NCBI RefSeq assembly: GCF_001949145.1
Contig: NW_019091394.1
Coordinates: 1,831,330 to 1,895,329, forward strand
DNA from: Acanthaster planci
Taxonomy: Eukaryota > Echinodermata > Asteroidea > Valvatida > Acanthasteridae
Direction: 5' to 3'
Length of the DNA stretch: 64,000 nucleotides
The notes under the pieces were generated by a model. That model was not told the origin of the DNA. It ran no database searches and saw only the letters and a program-made list of their open reading frames with translations. Position 1 is the first letter of the stretch. Each line of letters starts with the position of its first letter. Position numbers and translations under genes: made by a program. Of the stretch, positions 30,959 through 42,320 are shown piece after piece.

Positions 30959-31046
30959 TTGAAAAGCAAAACCGGTTGTTTTTCGCAAAGCTCGCGAATT
31001 CCAGCTCGTTGGAGGCGCCCTTCGCCCGAAATCCCTGCAAATCCAT
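30959..31046 (-). CDS. Possible first coding exon of the RRM gene
   Basis: ATG at 31046-31044 has A at -3 and G at +4 and opens 29 codons (MDLQGFRAKGASNELEF...) to a possible donor TCAA|GTGGGA in phase 1, the phase the microexon needs. NELEFASFAKN could be helix 1, but there is no clear RNP2 strand. This is a weak proposal that would complete a 513-codon frame. Confidence 0.25.
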
Positions 31047-31904
31047 TTTCAAACTTGAAATGAGCAAACTAGATAGGTTTGCGGTAGCACCATGAATATA
31101 TCTTTTCTTTTTTTGAGTCTGTGGCGCTCTGAAAAGAACCGGTATAGTACTCAATGTTTCAGACAGTATGCTCCGTCCGTCGCCAGGAAACAGTTGCAGT
31201 TTGACAGTTGAAAATGTTCTCGGTAACATTTATTTTTGCCACTGTTGTCTACTTCCCCAACGGTTTAGTGCAGGAGATTCACAGTTCCTTTAGAATGATA
31301 TTTTACTAACACTCCATCCTTGTAAACTGAAAGGGAAAGGTCACTCGGTGAGCTTCTGGAACCTTTGCTCGGTCCACCTTCGGGATGAGGCACGCAGTCC
31401 TATCAAATTCTGAAATGCTTAGAAGGATGAGGTTGTGTAAGGTTGCGAAGATTTACCTCCCTACACTCGGTGGGTTGTAGATTCATTTGGGCTGCTATGA
31501 TGCAATTTGTGTCAGCACAGCCTAAATAAGACATCACAAAGTTTCTACAATTTGAATTATGCAAATAGATTATTCTCTCAAACTGCAAGCCCTTTTTGTT
31601 CACCAGTTTTTTTGTTTATTTCAAGTTTACCCACACTATCAAATTTGTCGTGTAACTTTTCATCTGCGTTCGAGTTCACAAAACGGCTCTTCTCTCATTT
31701 TATGCAATTTCTCACTTTCTATAAATCTTCTAAAAATTCAATAGACCAGTAAATATTTTTCAAAGGCCTTTTTGGGGGTGATTTCCTTTAAGAAGTAAAT
31801 GAATGAAAATAAGTTTAGATTAAATTGCCACATTTTTAGAATAGACGCTAAAATTTGTGCGCGTTATTTTTTCTATCCAAGGGTTCCGGAAGCGCGACAT
31901 CAAA

Positions 31905-32108
31905 GGCACTGGTGTCGCTCAACCACTTTGAAGGGGGGGAGGGTACCACATGAAATTGCCTCTGGAGCGTCACACAAAACGAGTGCACTGTATCCCACTT
32001 CCTGTCATTTTTATTCCCCGTTCTTCGTTTTTTTTATTTGCCGATAGATCATGATTTTGTCGACAAAACTAACCAACGGGGCTGACACCCCCTCTGGAGA
32101 CGCCACTG
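31905..32108. mobile_element. hAT-like non-autonomous element, copy 2
   Basis: It shares with 3888-4050 the ACCACATGAAATT block, the CACAAAAC-AGTG block and ACAAAACTAACCAACGGGG. Its right end reads inward as CAGTGGCGTCTCCAGAG, a hAT-like terminus. The left terminus is degraded. Confidence 0.5.
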
Positions 32109-32154
32109 ATCAGAGGTCAACTTTCATGCTCTATCCGATCAGAATACAGGCCTT

Positions 32155-32290
32155 GAAGTCTATGGAATGGACTGGTTCCTTTGTGCCCTGCTTATCCATT
32201 GAAAACAGTGTATTGGTGCAAGGCGTCTCTAACTACAAGTAGTAACTAAGCAACAGCTTGCCCCAAATCACGAGGTATAGCATTGAACTC
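32155..32290. mobile_element. Partial copy of the foldback element
   Basis: ATGGACTGGTTCCTTTGTGCCC, then ACAGTGTATTGGTGCAAGGC, then CTTGCCCCAAATCACGAGG match the interior and one arm of the 13677-14018 element in reverse orientation. Confidence 0.6.
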
Positions 32291-32424
32291 GCAAAAAGCT
32301 TATTTGACATGTACATCTAGCTGTGGTGGCGCTCTACGGTACAACTGACTCGACTTTTTAAAGGTAATTACTTGCAGCAATCGCTAAGAAATGTCGAAAT
32401 TAGGGCTTCCATCGGGGATACCTA

Positions 32425-32745
32425 GATAATGGTCCGTCCAGGAGACGGCAGAATGGGAACCACGTACGCTGGCAGCGTCGCACTGGGCCGCTTAGCCGCG
32501 CGAATACCCTGGCAATCAGGGAGCCATCAACCCACCTGTGCGGGCGTGCGGTCCCGGGGCCTCGGGGGCGGTGCATCGGCAGGGCGGCTGAAGTTGCCGG
32601 ACGCGGTGAATCTCAGCACGCCGCGGTGTACGCGAGCCACGACCGTTAATCTGGCGTCCACTTTACTTTCCAACCCCGGAAAGAAAGACTGTATGGGCGA
32701 GAAGCTCTCGTAGTCCCCTGGGTTACTTCACCTCAAGTGGGGTCG
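32425..32745. other. GC-rich island
   Basis: A sharply bounded block of high GC and frequent CpG in AT-rich surroundings. A plus-strand frame of 94 codons crosses it but has no splice sites, no domain and an Ala/Gly/Arg bias that GC content alone explains. Its position upstream of the RRM gene makes a promoter or CpG island possible. Confidence 0.4.
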
Positions 32746-33841
32746 CGTGCCTGCCTCCATTGTCCGCTATTGTCTCCAGCATAGACTCAAGAGCGGACCT
32801 CACACTCAGGAAAAAACGGACCTTCCGCCTCAAGCGCCGGACAAGAAGAAGAAGACCCTCAGAATTAATGGCGAACAATTAACGTGCCTAGAGAGAGATA
32901 GAAAGGTCGGGGAAGTTATTAGTCGGGTGTCAAGTGAAATTGTGCGAAGTCTGAAGTGACTGGAAGCATCATCCCCATTATGAGCCGGTACTCCGGCCTC
33001 GGATTTTACGGATTAAGCCAATTTGCCTGAATTGGCAGTTGAAAGCCTGGGAAAAATTTGTTTTCCCGTAGAAAGGGGTACAGCGTACCATACATGTTGA
33101 ATGCACTAAGAGGTATCCGGTGACAGAGGGTGGCATCAGTCACACTCTAAGCCAGTTTCTCTTTGTTTAGATTTTTTCCTTATTGTTGAGATGTAAGATA
33201 CACTGGCAAGAAATCGAGAAAAAAAATAGCCTCCCAAAAATAGTGCCCGAATATTTTGGCGTGAAGCAGTTGTATACAGATTTTTTTCCCTGACGATTGT
33301 AGTTTTACAACGAATTTTCCCTGATCTCAATACCAACTTATCTGTGACTGAAATACGAGCTTAATCGATTTCCCTTTTTATACTGCAAAGATGGATGGTC
33401 AAGCAACTTTTAATTCACCATTGTCCCCCCCAAATCGTCGAAACCTGCACGACCTTTATGAAAAACAGTTTGTCTGGGAATCTAAAGTGTATATCAAAGC
33501 TTGGACGTAGTGTTAGGGCTTAATGAGGAGGTCGGGACCAACGAAACACTGGGGGCCTAGAAAGATCTGAAGGGCTGCACAATACACCCTATTCACGTGG
33601 AGGCCATTTTGATCTTATTCCCCAAATCTGTTTTCTATATTGCAAACTGCCGATTAGGCAGTATACTTCTGTGCGTTCCAAGCCTCCTTTTCGATAATTT
33701 TCAGAATCTGGCACTGTACAATCTATGTTTTTAATCATGAATTTGAAAATATTCATTAGAGTAGACAGGTACAAATTTGTCGTGAAATTTCATTTTATTG
33801 CTTCATTTATATTTAAAAACATTCAAAAGTGAAGATTTTAC

Positions 33842-33987
33842 CTCGCTTCCAAATTCAATATGGACGGCCTCGTGAATAAAGTCTATAGCAGGATTCACGC
33901 GCTCTCTCAAAGAAAGTTCCATCATCAGTCTTTGAATTCTTGATGTGGGGAAAACTTCAACTCCAGTTCGTATTATCAACACGAACT
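33842..33987 (-). CDS. Exon-like orphan frame
   Basis: A minus-strand frame runs from a possible acceptor (gggcctcatag) to a possible donor GCGAG|GTAAAA at about 33842. It encodes about 48 codons including RIQRLMMELSLRERV and IDFIHEAVHIEFG. The amphipathic, charged composition looks natural. I do not recognise it and cannot link it by phase to another exon. Confidence 0.22.
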
Positions 33988-34832
33988 ATGAGGCCCCAGC
34001 CTGTGTTAATCAGCACTGTGAAATTTGGTGTTAGTACCTAGTAGGCGGAACACTGCTGTCTATTGGGCCCACCCGGAACACTCAATCCGGCCGTATCCTT
34101 AGCTGAAACCCGTAGCTAGAAGCAAACAGCATGCTCGCAGAGCCCAGTTCTAACGCACTAAAGTCATACTTGCATATTATGCCCCCTTTTGTATATTATT
34201 TTACACGTCAGCAAAGGCAGTGCAATTCTCTGGCAATATGTCATAACACGCAAACATTTTATACCATTTTGGTAATCAATATAATAAAATAGCTCTTAGT
34301 TGCCAAGAGAAGTTTCTTTTAATTAAAAAAAAACTTCTTTTGCCTGAGTTACTAGCATGTAGCTTACACCTTTCTCTTTTGGGGTTTTCGTGAAAGTGCC
34401 AAGTTTTTCCCCCAATATTCCACTGTCGCAATTCATCCTGTCACAAAATATTAAAAGCCAAAATGCCGCACTTTTTTCGGTGTTTGTTCGTCATTTTCAA
34501 CCTCTATACAACATTCGCGCAATTCACTTTTTTCGTTTGCTGGTTCTGCACTTTGGGCAAGTTTGAGTAGCCAATTACAAAAAGGACAGTAGCATCCCAA
34601 GTTAGCATGTTTTAATAATCAAATTAAATTCACATATATTTGCAGTAATTAATATTAAAGGTTTTGTTATTAGAAATTATCAGTTGAAATTCAAACGAGA
34701 AGCATGTGCAAGGAATGGTACAGAATGTCTCGCATGTTTTGCTTTTCGGAATTCAACGGAATGAGAATAGTACATAACTCATAAGAAATTTGAATATGGC
34801 ATTGCAATTTAATTGAATCTCTTAATACAGTA

Positions 34833-35079
34833 CGCTCTAAAAATGCTCAGAGTTTAAGCATATTTTTGTGCCCACTTTTTGACATGTTTAACCGCGACAT
34901 GTTTCGTGTTATGCGTTTAGGAATGTGTTTAAATGTTAAGCGGATTTCAAATAGCTAAACACGAACCACGGAACAGCGTTTAGCGTTTAAACACATTTCA
35001 ATAAACATGGGTCATGGGGTAAACGTGTGGAAAAAGTGGGTACAAAAAAAATGTTTACACTCTAAACTTTTTTAGAGTG
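34833..35079. mobile_element. Palindromic MITE with CTCTAAAAA ends
   Basis: CTCTAAAAATGCTCAGAGTT at the left matches the reverse complement of the right end, CTCTAAAAAAGTTTAGAGTG. Both continue through a TAAgCAT/TAAaCAT block and TTTTTGTrCCCACTTTTT (r = G or A) into ATGTGTTTAAA. The element is nearly all inverted repeat, about 247 bp. There is no transposase. Confidence 0.65.
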
Positions 35080-35324
35080 AATATTTCAGAAGAAGGAGCA
35101 GCAGACAAGCTTGGTAATTCAGCCAAAGCAATAATTTATATGAGACTTTTCTGGTTTGAGTAGGGGTTTCTCAAAGGGTGCTCTAGAATTGCAGCATCCC
35201 AAGCCTGACGAACCCGAAGGGGATGGGGGGGTTGACGATTAAGAAAGTATTTAGTTCAAGAGGAAGAGAACCCTAAGGTTGCATTTCAAGGAGGAAAAAC
35301 AGACAAGGACTGAAAACTAACTCC

Positions 35325-35900
35325 ATGACAGTTGCGTCCGCCACGGTTGGGATTCGAACTCGGTATACAGAGAAATGGAGGACGAGAAAAATGCCAGGTC
35401 GGCGAGTGGGCCGAAAAGGCTTCCCGAAATCTGAGCGGCCAAAGTTTGCTCTAGCTCATCTTGCCTCCCGTGTCCGGCTATCGCTGACTGGCCCGTGCAA
35501 ACAGCGGAAGACTTGAAGGTAGGAGATCAGGCTTTTCCACCGCGACACAAACGTTACCAGTAACTCTTCCACGTGCCTGCTTTGCCTCGCTCGCTCAAAG
35601 TACCCCCGACCCCTCATGCTGGCGCCACCGTGTCTGCCCCTGACGCACCGATATCATAAAAATCCTGTCAAGTCGCATCAAACTACCCTCCTCTAGATTT
35701 CACTTGTCTCTCTCCCTTCGTCCCGCGACTGACAGTGTACACTGTTTGGGGTGACCTTGACGAGAAGCGCCCGCCCGCCGAGTCTGAGCGGCGTGCAAAA
35801 TTGGCCGACTGAGTAGGGGATGAGAGCCGCTGTCGAGGCAGAAATGTCAACTCGCCGCAAACTGATACGCGGGTACGAACGAGCGCGCAATCCTCGGTGA
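35325..35900. other. GC-rich island pair with tRNA-like B box
   Basis: Two adjacent GC-rich blocks. The first contains GGATTCGAACTC at 35350-35361, a reverse-orientation B box, so part of it may be a SINE. The second has overlapping frames on the minus strand with Arg/Ser/Cys bias but no recognisable domain. Confidence 0.35.
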
Positions 35901-36059
35901 CGAAGTACCTCCACCTTCTCGGTAATAAAGATACATAGAGAGAGAGACACACACACACACAAATAACACGAAAATTAACTCTTGAGGCTCAGGCAGGGGG
36001 CAGCAGTTTCCTAAATTACCCTACAAAATGAACCACCATTTCTTTATGTTACAAAATTG

Positions 36060-36180
36060 ACGTTTGCTGTCGCCCGACATAATTTCCCAATCTGCGGTGC
36101 CCGCAGCGCGCCGTGCCTGCGCCACGCTGGGCCGGGGAATTTAAGACGGGAATTGCGGGGCTATATTCGCATTTCGTCCG
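36060..36180. other. GC-rich island
   Basis: Short block including GTGCCCGCAGCGCGCCG and GGGCCGGGGAATTTAAG. No open frame of note. GC-rich next to AATT-core sequence recurs in several islands. Confidence 0.35.
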
Positions 36181-38509
36181 CTACTCAAGCCGAACGATTA
36201 TTAAGACGCTGATTTGGCGTTGCACGCGATCTGAGTCGAGTGAAATCACAATATGATAGTTTATACTTCCAGAAGAATAAAGGGGAAAATGACCATTATA
36301 CGCCTCCGTATAAAGAAAACATTTTTCACATGGATCTTTTTCCCATGAAGGTATAATAGGCCTTATATCTATATTCCATAACGGCTTCTTATCTGTTCTC
36401 ACGTGAGCCAATTTTCATTTCACATTCGAAAAAGGGCTTCAAAATTACTTTGTACCCCTTGAATCTCACTAAACTATATAAATGTGCTCATTCGCAATTA
36501 ATGTCCTTTTTAAAATAGTTTGTTGTGAAAATATTCCGACTTCACAGGACCCAGCCATGCTATCCAGTCACTGATGTAGTGAGTAATGAAAATAGAGCCC
36601 CTTGAAAAATATCCAAGCCTTATTTTGTTCTGTTTGGATTTCAACTTTTTAACTCTAGACTATCATATATCTCGTAACTTTCCATGTGCGTTTGAGAACA
36701 CCGAGTTGCACTAGTCGTTCTGTACATTTTAGATTTTTGGAAGCGAGATGTCATCATTTGGCACTATATTTCTCTTTCGACATTCCACTAGTAAATTTTT
36801 TGAGAGGTTTTTTTAGGCTATTTTTAAGAAATAAACAAATGAAAAACTTGCAAATTTAAAATTTTTGCACCTTATTTTGCCTACCCGAGTGCTGAGCTAT
36901 CAGAGTTGCGACAGAAAGGGTCAACTTTTAAGTTGTATATTCTTGAAAGTATGGAAGGTTCGAGGTAACACCATGAGAGTTAATCTCTTTTTTGAGTTGT
37001 GTGGCTGTGAGTAGAACTTACAACTCAATGTTTATACCAGCGTGTTCTTTTTGTCCCGAGGAGAACTGGAGAGAACCCTGGCGACACAGAGACCACGCTG
37101 ATCGAAACGTCGGGTTGAAACAACCGGTTCTTCAAAGAGCCCCAAGTCAAAAACTACCTTCCAGGGTGTTTCGGCAAACATTCCATGCTTCGTTTATGTC
37201 CACCATGCCAAAATATCAGTTTAATTGAATTCTTTTCAAAATGAATGCAATCAAATGTTGCTGCGGTACATATACCTTAAACTCGTTGGTCGTACCTTTT
37301 GTTGTTTGAATTTACAGCGGCTAACGCATCCAATACCCTGTTAAATCTTGACGGTCAGCAGACCCACAATGGCGAGGCTCACATGCGATTTTCATCCATA
37401 AAAATCCCAGACCTGACTGTTTTTCACCTTTCCTTGTGGAGCAAAAAGGGCACTTTACCAATTTTCATTATAATGCATTCATCTCAGTATCGTTTTTTTT
37501 TCTTTTTACAGTATTTCAATAGGATATTTTTTATCTGATTCGTGTGACTCGACTTTTCTATTATAACATTCTGATCCAGCCCCTCAACATTTCATCCACA
37601 AAGAGTCGCCTGGAGAGTAATTCAGCCAGATTTCATTACAAGCGTTATTACCGATCTTAATATCCCATTTATATTCCGCATGTCAACTACTTGGTGTCAA
37701 ACGAAGAGGTCGGGGGTGTTGTCTGAGAGCCCTTGACGGATCGCAGATTCTACTCACAATCACTCTCCAAGTATAAGGTCTTCACGGAAGTACTTTGAGT
37801 AAGATTAGGTGGAGCTGCTGTCGCCCCTCCCCTATAAGGAACATTGTCATGAACCGGCCAGATTAGAAAGTACTAAGTTCGGAGATTTGTCACGAATGTT
37901 AGCGCATGCTTGTTCAGAGGGAGCCGTTTTAGGCTAAAAATAGCTGCGTTGACACCGCTTGACGAGGCACGCCCTTTCAAACGCTTGGTGGCGCTTCAAC
38001 CCTTACGCTCCTCACTTTGAAAGTGCCATGACGCAACTAAAGTTGTAATTGGAAATTAATGATTTGCCGTTATTGTTGTTTGCCTTCCACAGTTTTGTCT
38101 GTTAGTGAAAGTTCCAACATTTCCCCCTCGCCCTCGATGACCTCCCCCAAGAATGCAACCGTGCCATTTTTTTCTTTCTTTCTTTTACTTTCTTAACAAC
38201 TGGACGTTCAAAGCTGTGTTGCTTGAAGTTCTAAACAATGACAGTTCTAAATTTGCCTTCACGGTCTTCACGTGTCAAGGCATCGATTATTGAATAATTA
38301 ATTATTTAAAAAGAGAGGAAATTCTTGCCTGAAAGCTTATGCTTCTTTTAATTCTAGGCCTTGAATAAAAAAAAGAAAGCAATAAAGATAAGAAATGTAA
38401 TCACAGATAACAATATGCAATTTCGCAAGGCAGCCAATCAACGGAGATCAGCTAGAGGGTCTCATGAGCGCTGTCATTAACCATCCAATCTTCAGGGGAG
38501 TCCGGCTGG

Positions 38510-38690
38510 AAACATGGCGAGCGCATATGCCACCGAGGACCCGGGCCGTCTCAAGGACTCCGGGGGCCCGGCAGCCTGCGACGGTGCAGGCCCGTGCGCA
38601 ACCCACACGCCGCGTCGGGCGTCGCGTCCGAGTCGCCGAGGCCCGGGCAATTAGACAAGCCGACGGGAACCCACTGTTTTATCCGACTGT
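38510..38690. other. GC-rich island
   Basis: About 180 bases of very high GC with CCCGGGCAATTAGAC at its right edge, a homeodomain-type ATTA core. A plus-strand frame of 115 codons (38464-38811) covers it but switches from Arg/Ala/Pro-rich to Lys/Glu-rich at the island edge, so it is better read as compositional. Confidence 0.35.
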
Positions 38691-39289
38691 GCTGCATGCA
38701 AAGACACCAGAGGGAATCAGAAGTCAAGAAGAGATAAAGAAGGAAATCCAACGTATAAATAGAAAGACACAGAGAGAGAAGGGGGAAAAAAAAGGAGAAC
38801 CCGAGAAATAAAAAAGTATACAAAAGCCACTTTTGTCTCGTGTCCTCTTTATTTATCGCGGCTAGCTCTCACCGAAACATTCGATGGCTGCGGGACAGTG
38901 AATACTTGATTAGAAGATATGGGGTCAGGATTATAACCTGGAACTACAAACTCCATTGTTCGCCACTGAATTTCTTAAGTGGGATATTACTATGTGCGGA
39001 ACTTTTATGGACGTAGCGGCCTAGCTAATGCAGGGATGGTAAGTTTTGTTAATTGGGGTAACTTATTTGATTGTTACTATTTGTTATTATTTTTCGGCAT
39101 TACATTGTGAAATGGTGAATCAAATCGCGCTTTTCACAAGTTCCACTTAAAGAGAGCACGCTGCTGTCACAGATTGTGACATTTAAAGACTACAGAAACC
39201 TCAATACAGCAAAATAGTTTCAATCGTTCCCAATATCCGGACTGCAGAACAACCTTTTACACATAAGCTGTTCATGTTTGATTTAGAGC

Positions 39290-40500
39290 GTCGGTGGTGT
39301 TGCACGCCACCGTGCGGTCAGCACGCGTCTTGTTCCCTCTCACGGTGCGAACGTGAGAGAATTTAACAAACGCCCAAAGCGGGCTGCTCTTTCTGTGTGA
39401 ATCTCAAAGCCTGCTTGAAATTAATGCGTGCAAGCGGAGTTCCGTTGAATGAAGAAGTAAGATATAGTGTTCGACCCTTCATTCCAAAACCAGGCTGAAG
39501 TAAGTGATGTTCAAGTTAATTTTCTTCGCCACTGCCAATTGTCACACTGAAAAGGGATCCACATAGAAAACAAACCAATTTGCATAAAGAATAGAGTGAA
39601 GGCAATGGAAGTTGTTGAATTTGAATTGTTCACGCATTTGTGGATATCCTAATTAAGATGGTAACTGGAAACGACGATTCTCCCTTGCTGGGTCACATTA
39701 CTTAACATTACTTATTGCAGATGAATGCTTAACACTGGTTTCCAATATGTCAAGACCATGCACGGCACAAATGCTAACGTAGTGTCGAGATCAGATTCGA
39801 ACCCGCATCCGTTATACATCAGGTTTACCATGCATCAGGTTTGATTTAGCCTCCGCTGACGGGTTGCAGCGGTCGATCTCCCCGCTGCTTTCACTTCCCT
39901 TTGCCCGGCGTGATGTGCCCAGAGGACCCCGGCCAAGGAGGTAAACCGACTCCTGCACCTCGTGTCTCTCTTGCCACGACTCCCACTTACCGCCGTATCC
40001 ATGACACTTTTTCCCCTGCATGGCTCTGACGCATCGTCGGGCTAAATTTAGCCCGGGCGGTCAGTTTCGAGGGTTTTTATTTTCGAGTTGTGGTCAAAGT
40101 CCCCCTCGAAAATAAAGTTGCCGGCTTGACCATCTTTCACTACCTGCGCTGAGGGGGGTGGGGGTGGTAGAATAGTCGGGCAAGATTGACCAATTTGGTA
40201 CCATCTGATAGTGAACCTGACCTTGCAACCGGACGGAAGTCGGAACACGAGCCCCGGAGCTTGTGAGTTTTGGCCCGGCTAATGAGCGGGTTTTCATTCG
40301 GCTGTCTTCTGCGCCAAAGACCCGATCGCATTTCAGAGTTTGGCTCTGCGTGTGACGACAGCGATTTTCTCCCTTTTTTCCCGTGAAGTTAAAAAGTTCG
40401 TCCATTTCCAGGCCTGCAGCTCGTCACGCGCAGGGGGTCCGACGTTCTGCGTCTCCGGTCGTTTTTTTCCCGCTCCCTGCTCGCCGCGGGCGCTGTAGTT
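39290..40500. other. Cluster of GC-rich blocks, one with tRNA-like B box
   Basis: Blocks at about 39290-39415, 39845-40070 and 40130-40500 alternate with AT-rich sequence. AGATTCGAACCC at 39793-39804 is a reverse B box, probably from a SINE. A perfect minus-strand splice donor consensus ACCAG|GTAAGTAA lies at about 40645, next to the last block; a non-coding first exon is possible but unproven. Confidence 0.3.
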
Positions 40501-41742
40501 GTTGTTCCTTGAGGGGAAAATATGACTCGGTCTTTTCATGTGAACTACCCCGCTAGTGTTGTTCTTTCTCAAGTCCATCAGGTGGATGGGCTGACCATGA
40601 GCAACGTCTTGTTCGCGCACGCAAAAACACCCATGTTGGTGTTACTTACCTGGTCCCTTGTTTTCGTGCAGTCAAGAATACTCGAAGCCAATGCTAAAAA
40701 GTTTCTTGAAGTGCGAACACCATTTCGACCCAAATTGTTTTGATCATTTCTTCCACTGCTCCTCGTCGTGTTCCTGGTGTAGCGAGGAATAACCCGAATC
40801 CTGCAATGTCTGTGAACTTGTTTTCCAGAAAGGGGGTAACCTTGTGTGGACTTGGCTTAGTCTACACAAGTTCGAACAACCTTCATTGTGTGAACCCCGT
40901 TTGTTCACACGTTCACACTAGTCTGGGTACAGTATTTAGGTTTGTGCAAAACCAAACAAAAAACAAACAAACTCCACTCTTTGTGTCCAAGTGTGTACGA
41001 ACTTCGGTTTATACCGATCTCGTCCGTTGTAACATATGTGAAAGATGTAAATCTAAATAAAACATGAATCTGGGGCAGAATTTCGTCGGTTTTTGTAGAA
41101 GAAGTCGATATTTTGGCGGATGTTTAGGCGAAAGATTGTTAATGCCAGTCACATCCCCACATTTTTGTTAGGTAGGTGGGTGCTGTTTGGAACGCTGCAT
41201 GACTGATATTTCTCCGTTGCTGCTTATGAGACTGATGCGGAGGAAGCCTTTATGATCTTGTCTGGCATCAGAATTATGTAAATTAAAGTGTTGAATGGAA
41301 TGATATCAGACTGTTTTAAAGTTCACGTAGATTTCTCTTTTTTTTTAAAGACTGGAATAATGAGGAATGTTCTATCACAAATACGAAATTAATCACGGAT
41401 GTAAAGACAAGTACTAATTTGACATGAAATTTCATTTTATTCAGGTTCCAAAAATGAAGATTTAACATCACCTTCAATTTGCACATGACCGACCCAAGAG
41501 AAAGGTCCATTGGAAGCCACTGTTGCAGTGCACCGCGTTCTTATACGCGCGCGCTTACGCACCTATCCAACAAATCGGGTGGGTACGTACTCGTCAAGTT
41601 CAAGCCGGCGTGTGGAAGTTTGAGGTGCAGTGAGTCCTCCGAGCTGTCCTAAGGTTCTAGAACCTTTAAGAGATGAGAGAGAGGATTGGGTTTTAGAGGA
41701 CTGGTGTGGAAAACCCCGGACCGGTATTCCAGTGAAAGCTCT

Positions 41743-41754
41743 GGGAATCGAACC
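41743..41754 (-). repeat. tRNA-like B-box fragment
   Basis: GGTTCGATTCC on the minus strand is an isolated B box without T stem or acceptor stem. Probably from a SINE. Confidence 0.3.
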
Positions 41755-42199
41755 GAGCTCTGCCAGGGTTTTTCGTGTATAATATTAAGGTTGCCACTTC
41801 GTTGACTAAATTTGAACTGTGTTAGGTTTTTTTTTTCTAGTAAGTGGGTTTGCTGTATTTTCAAAACTACTTTCAGTTATCATATAATTTCAGTGTCGAG
41901 ACAATATCAATTTGTACATTTATTGAGACAAAGGCGAATCACGTGCATGTTTAGACCAAAGAGACAGAAATAACGAGAGACATACATCTTCAAAGTCGGC
42001 AATAAACTAATCCATTGTTTTCGTGACTAAACACTCTGGAAGTAGTTACAGACGTCTTGAAAACATCACAAAGATAGACACATCTCACGCGGCCACCCAC
42101 AAGTTCAACCAACCGAACAAAAATCTACGAAAACAACATCATAAACCAAATTCTCCATATTTTTTTTCTCCTTTGAAAAATTAATTTCCCAACCCATGT

Positions 42200-42320
42200 G
42201 TTGGTGATTAGCAAGCAGTAATTGGACGGGGCAAACTCCGCGGGCTATCCGCCTCAACGGTAATGGACCGCCGGCGCCGGGTCGCTTCGGGCCCGTTTGT
42301 ACCGTGGACTCAACGCTATC
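42200..42320. other. GC-rich island
   Basis: Short block from AGTAATTGGACGGGG to CGCTTCGGGCCCG. It contains two TAAT cores next to GC-rich sequence and has no supported frame. Confidence 0.3.

Noticed and set aside
38464-38811. Plus-strand 115-codon frame rich in Arg/Ala then Lys/Glu
   Set aside because: Amino-acid bias follows base composition of a GC island and its purine-rich flank; no domain or splice sites.
4619-41754. Isolated B-box matches as true tRNA genes (4619, 25192, 35350, 39793, 41743)
   Set aside because: None has an acceptor stem or a paired T stem; they fit SINE or tRNA-pseudogene fragments.
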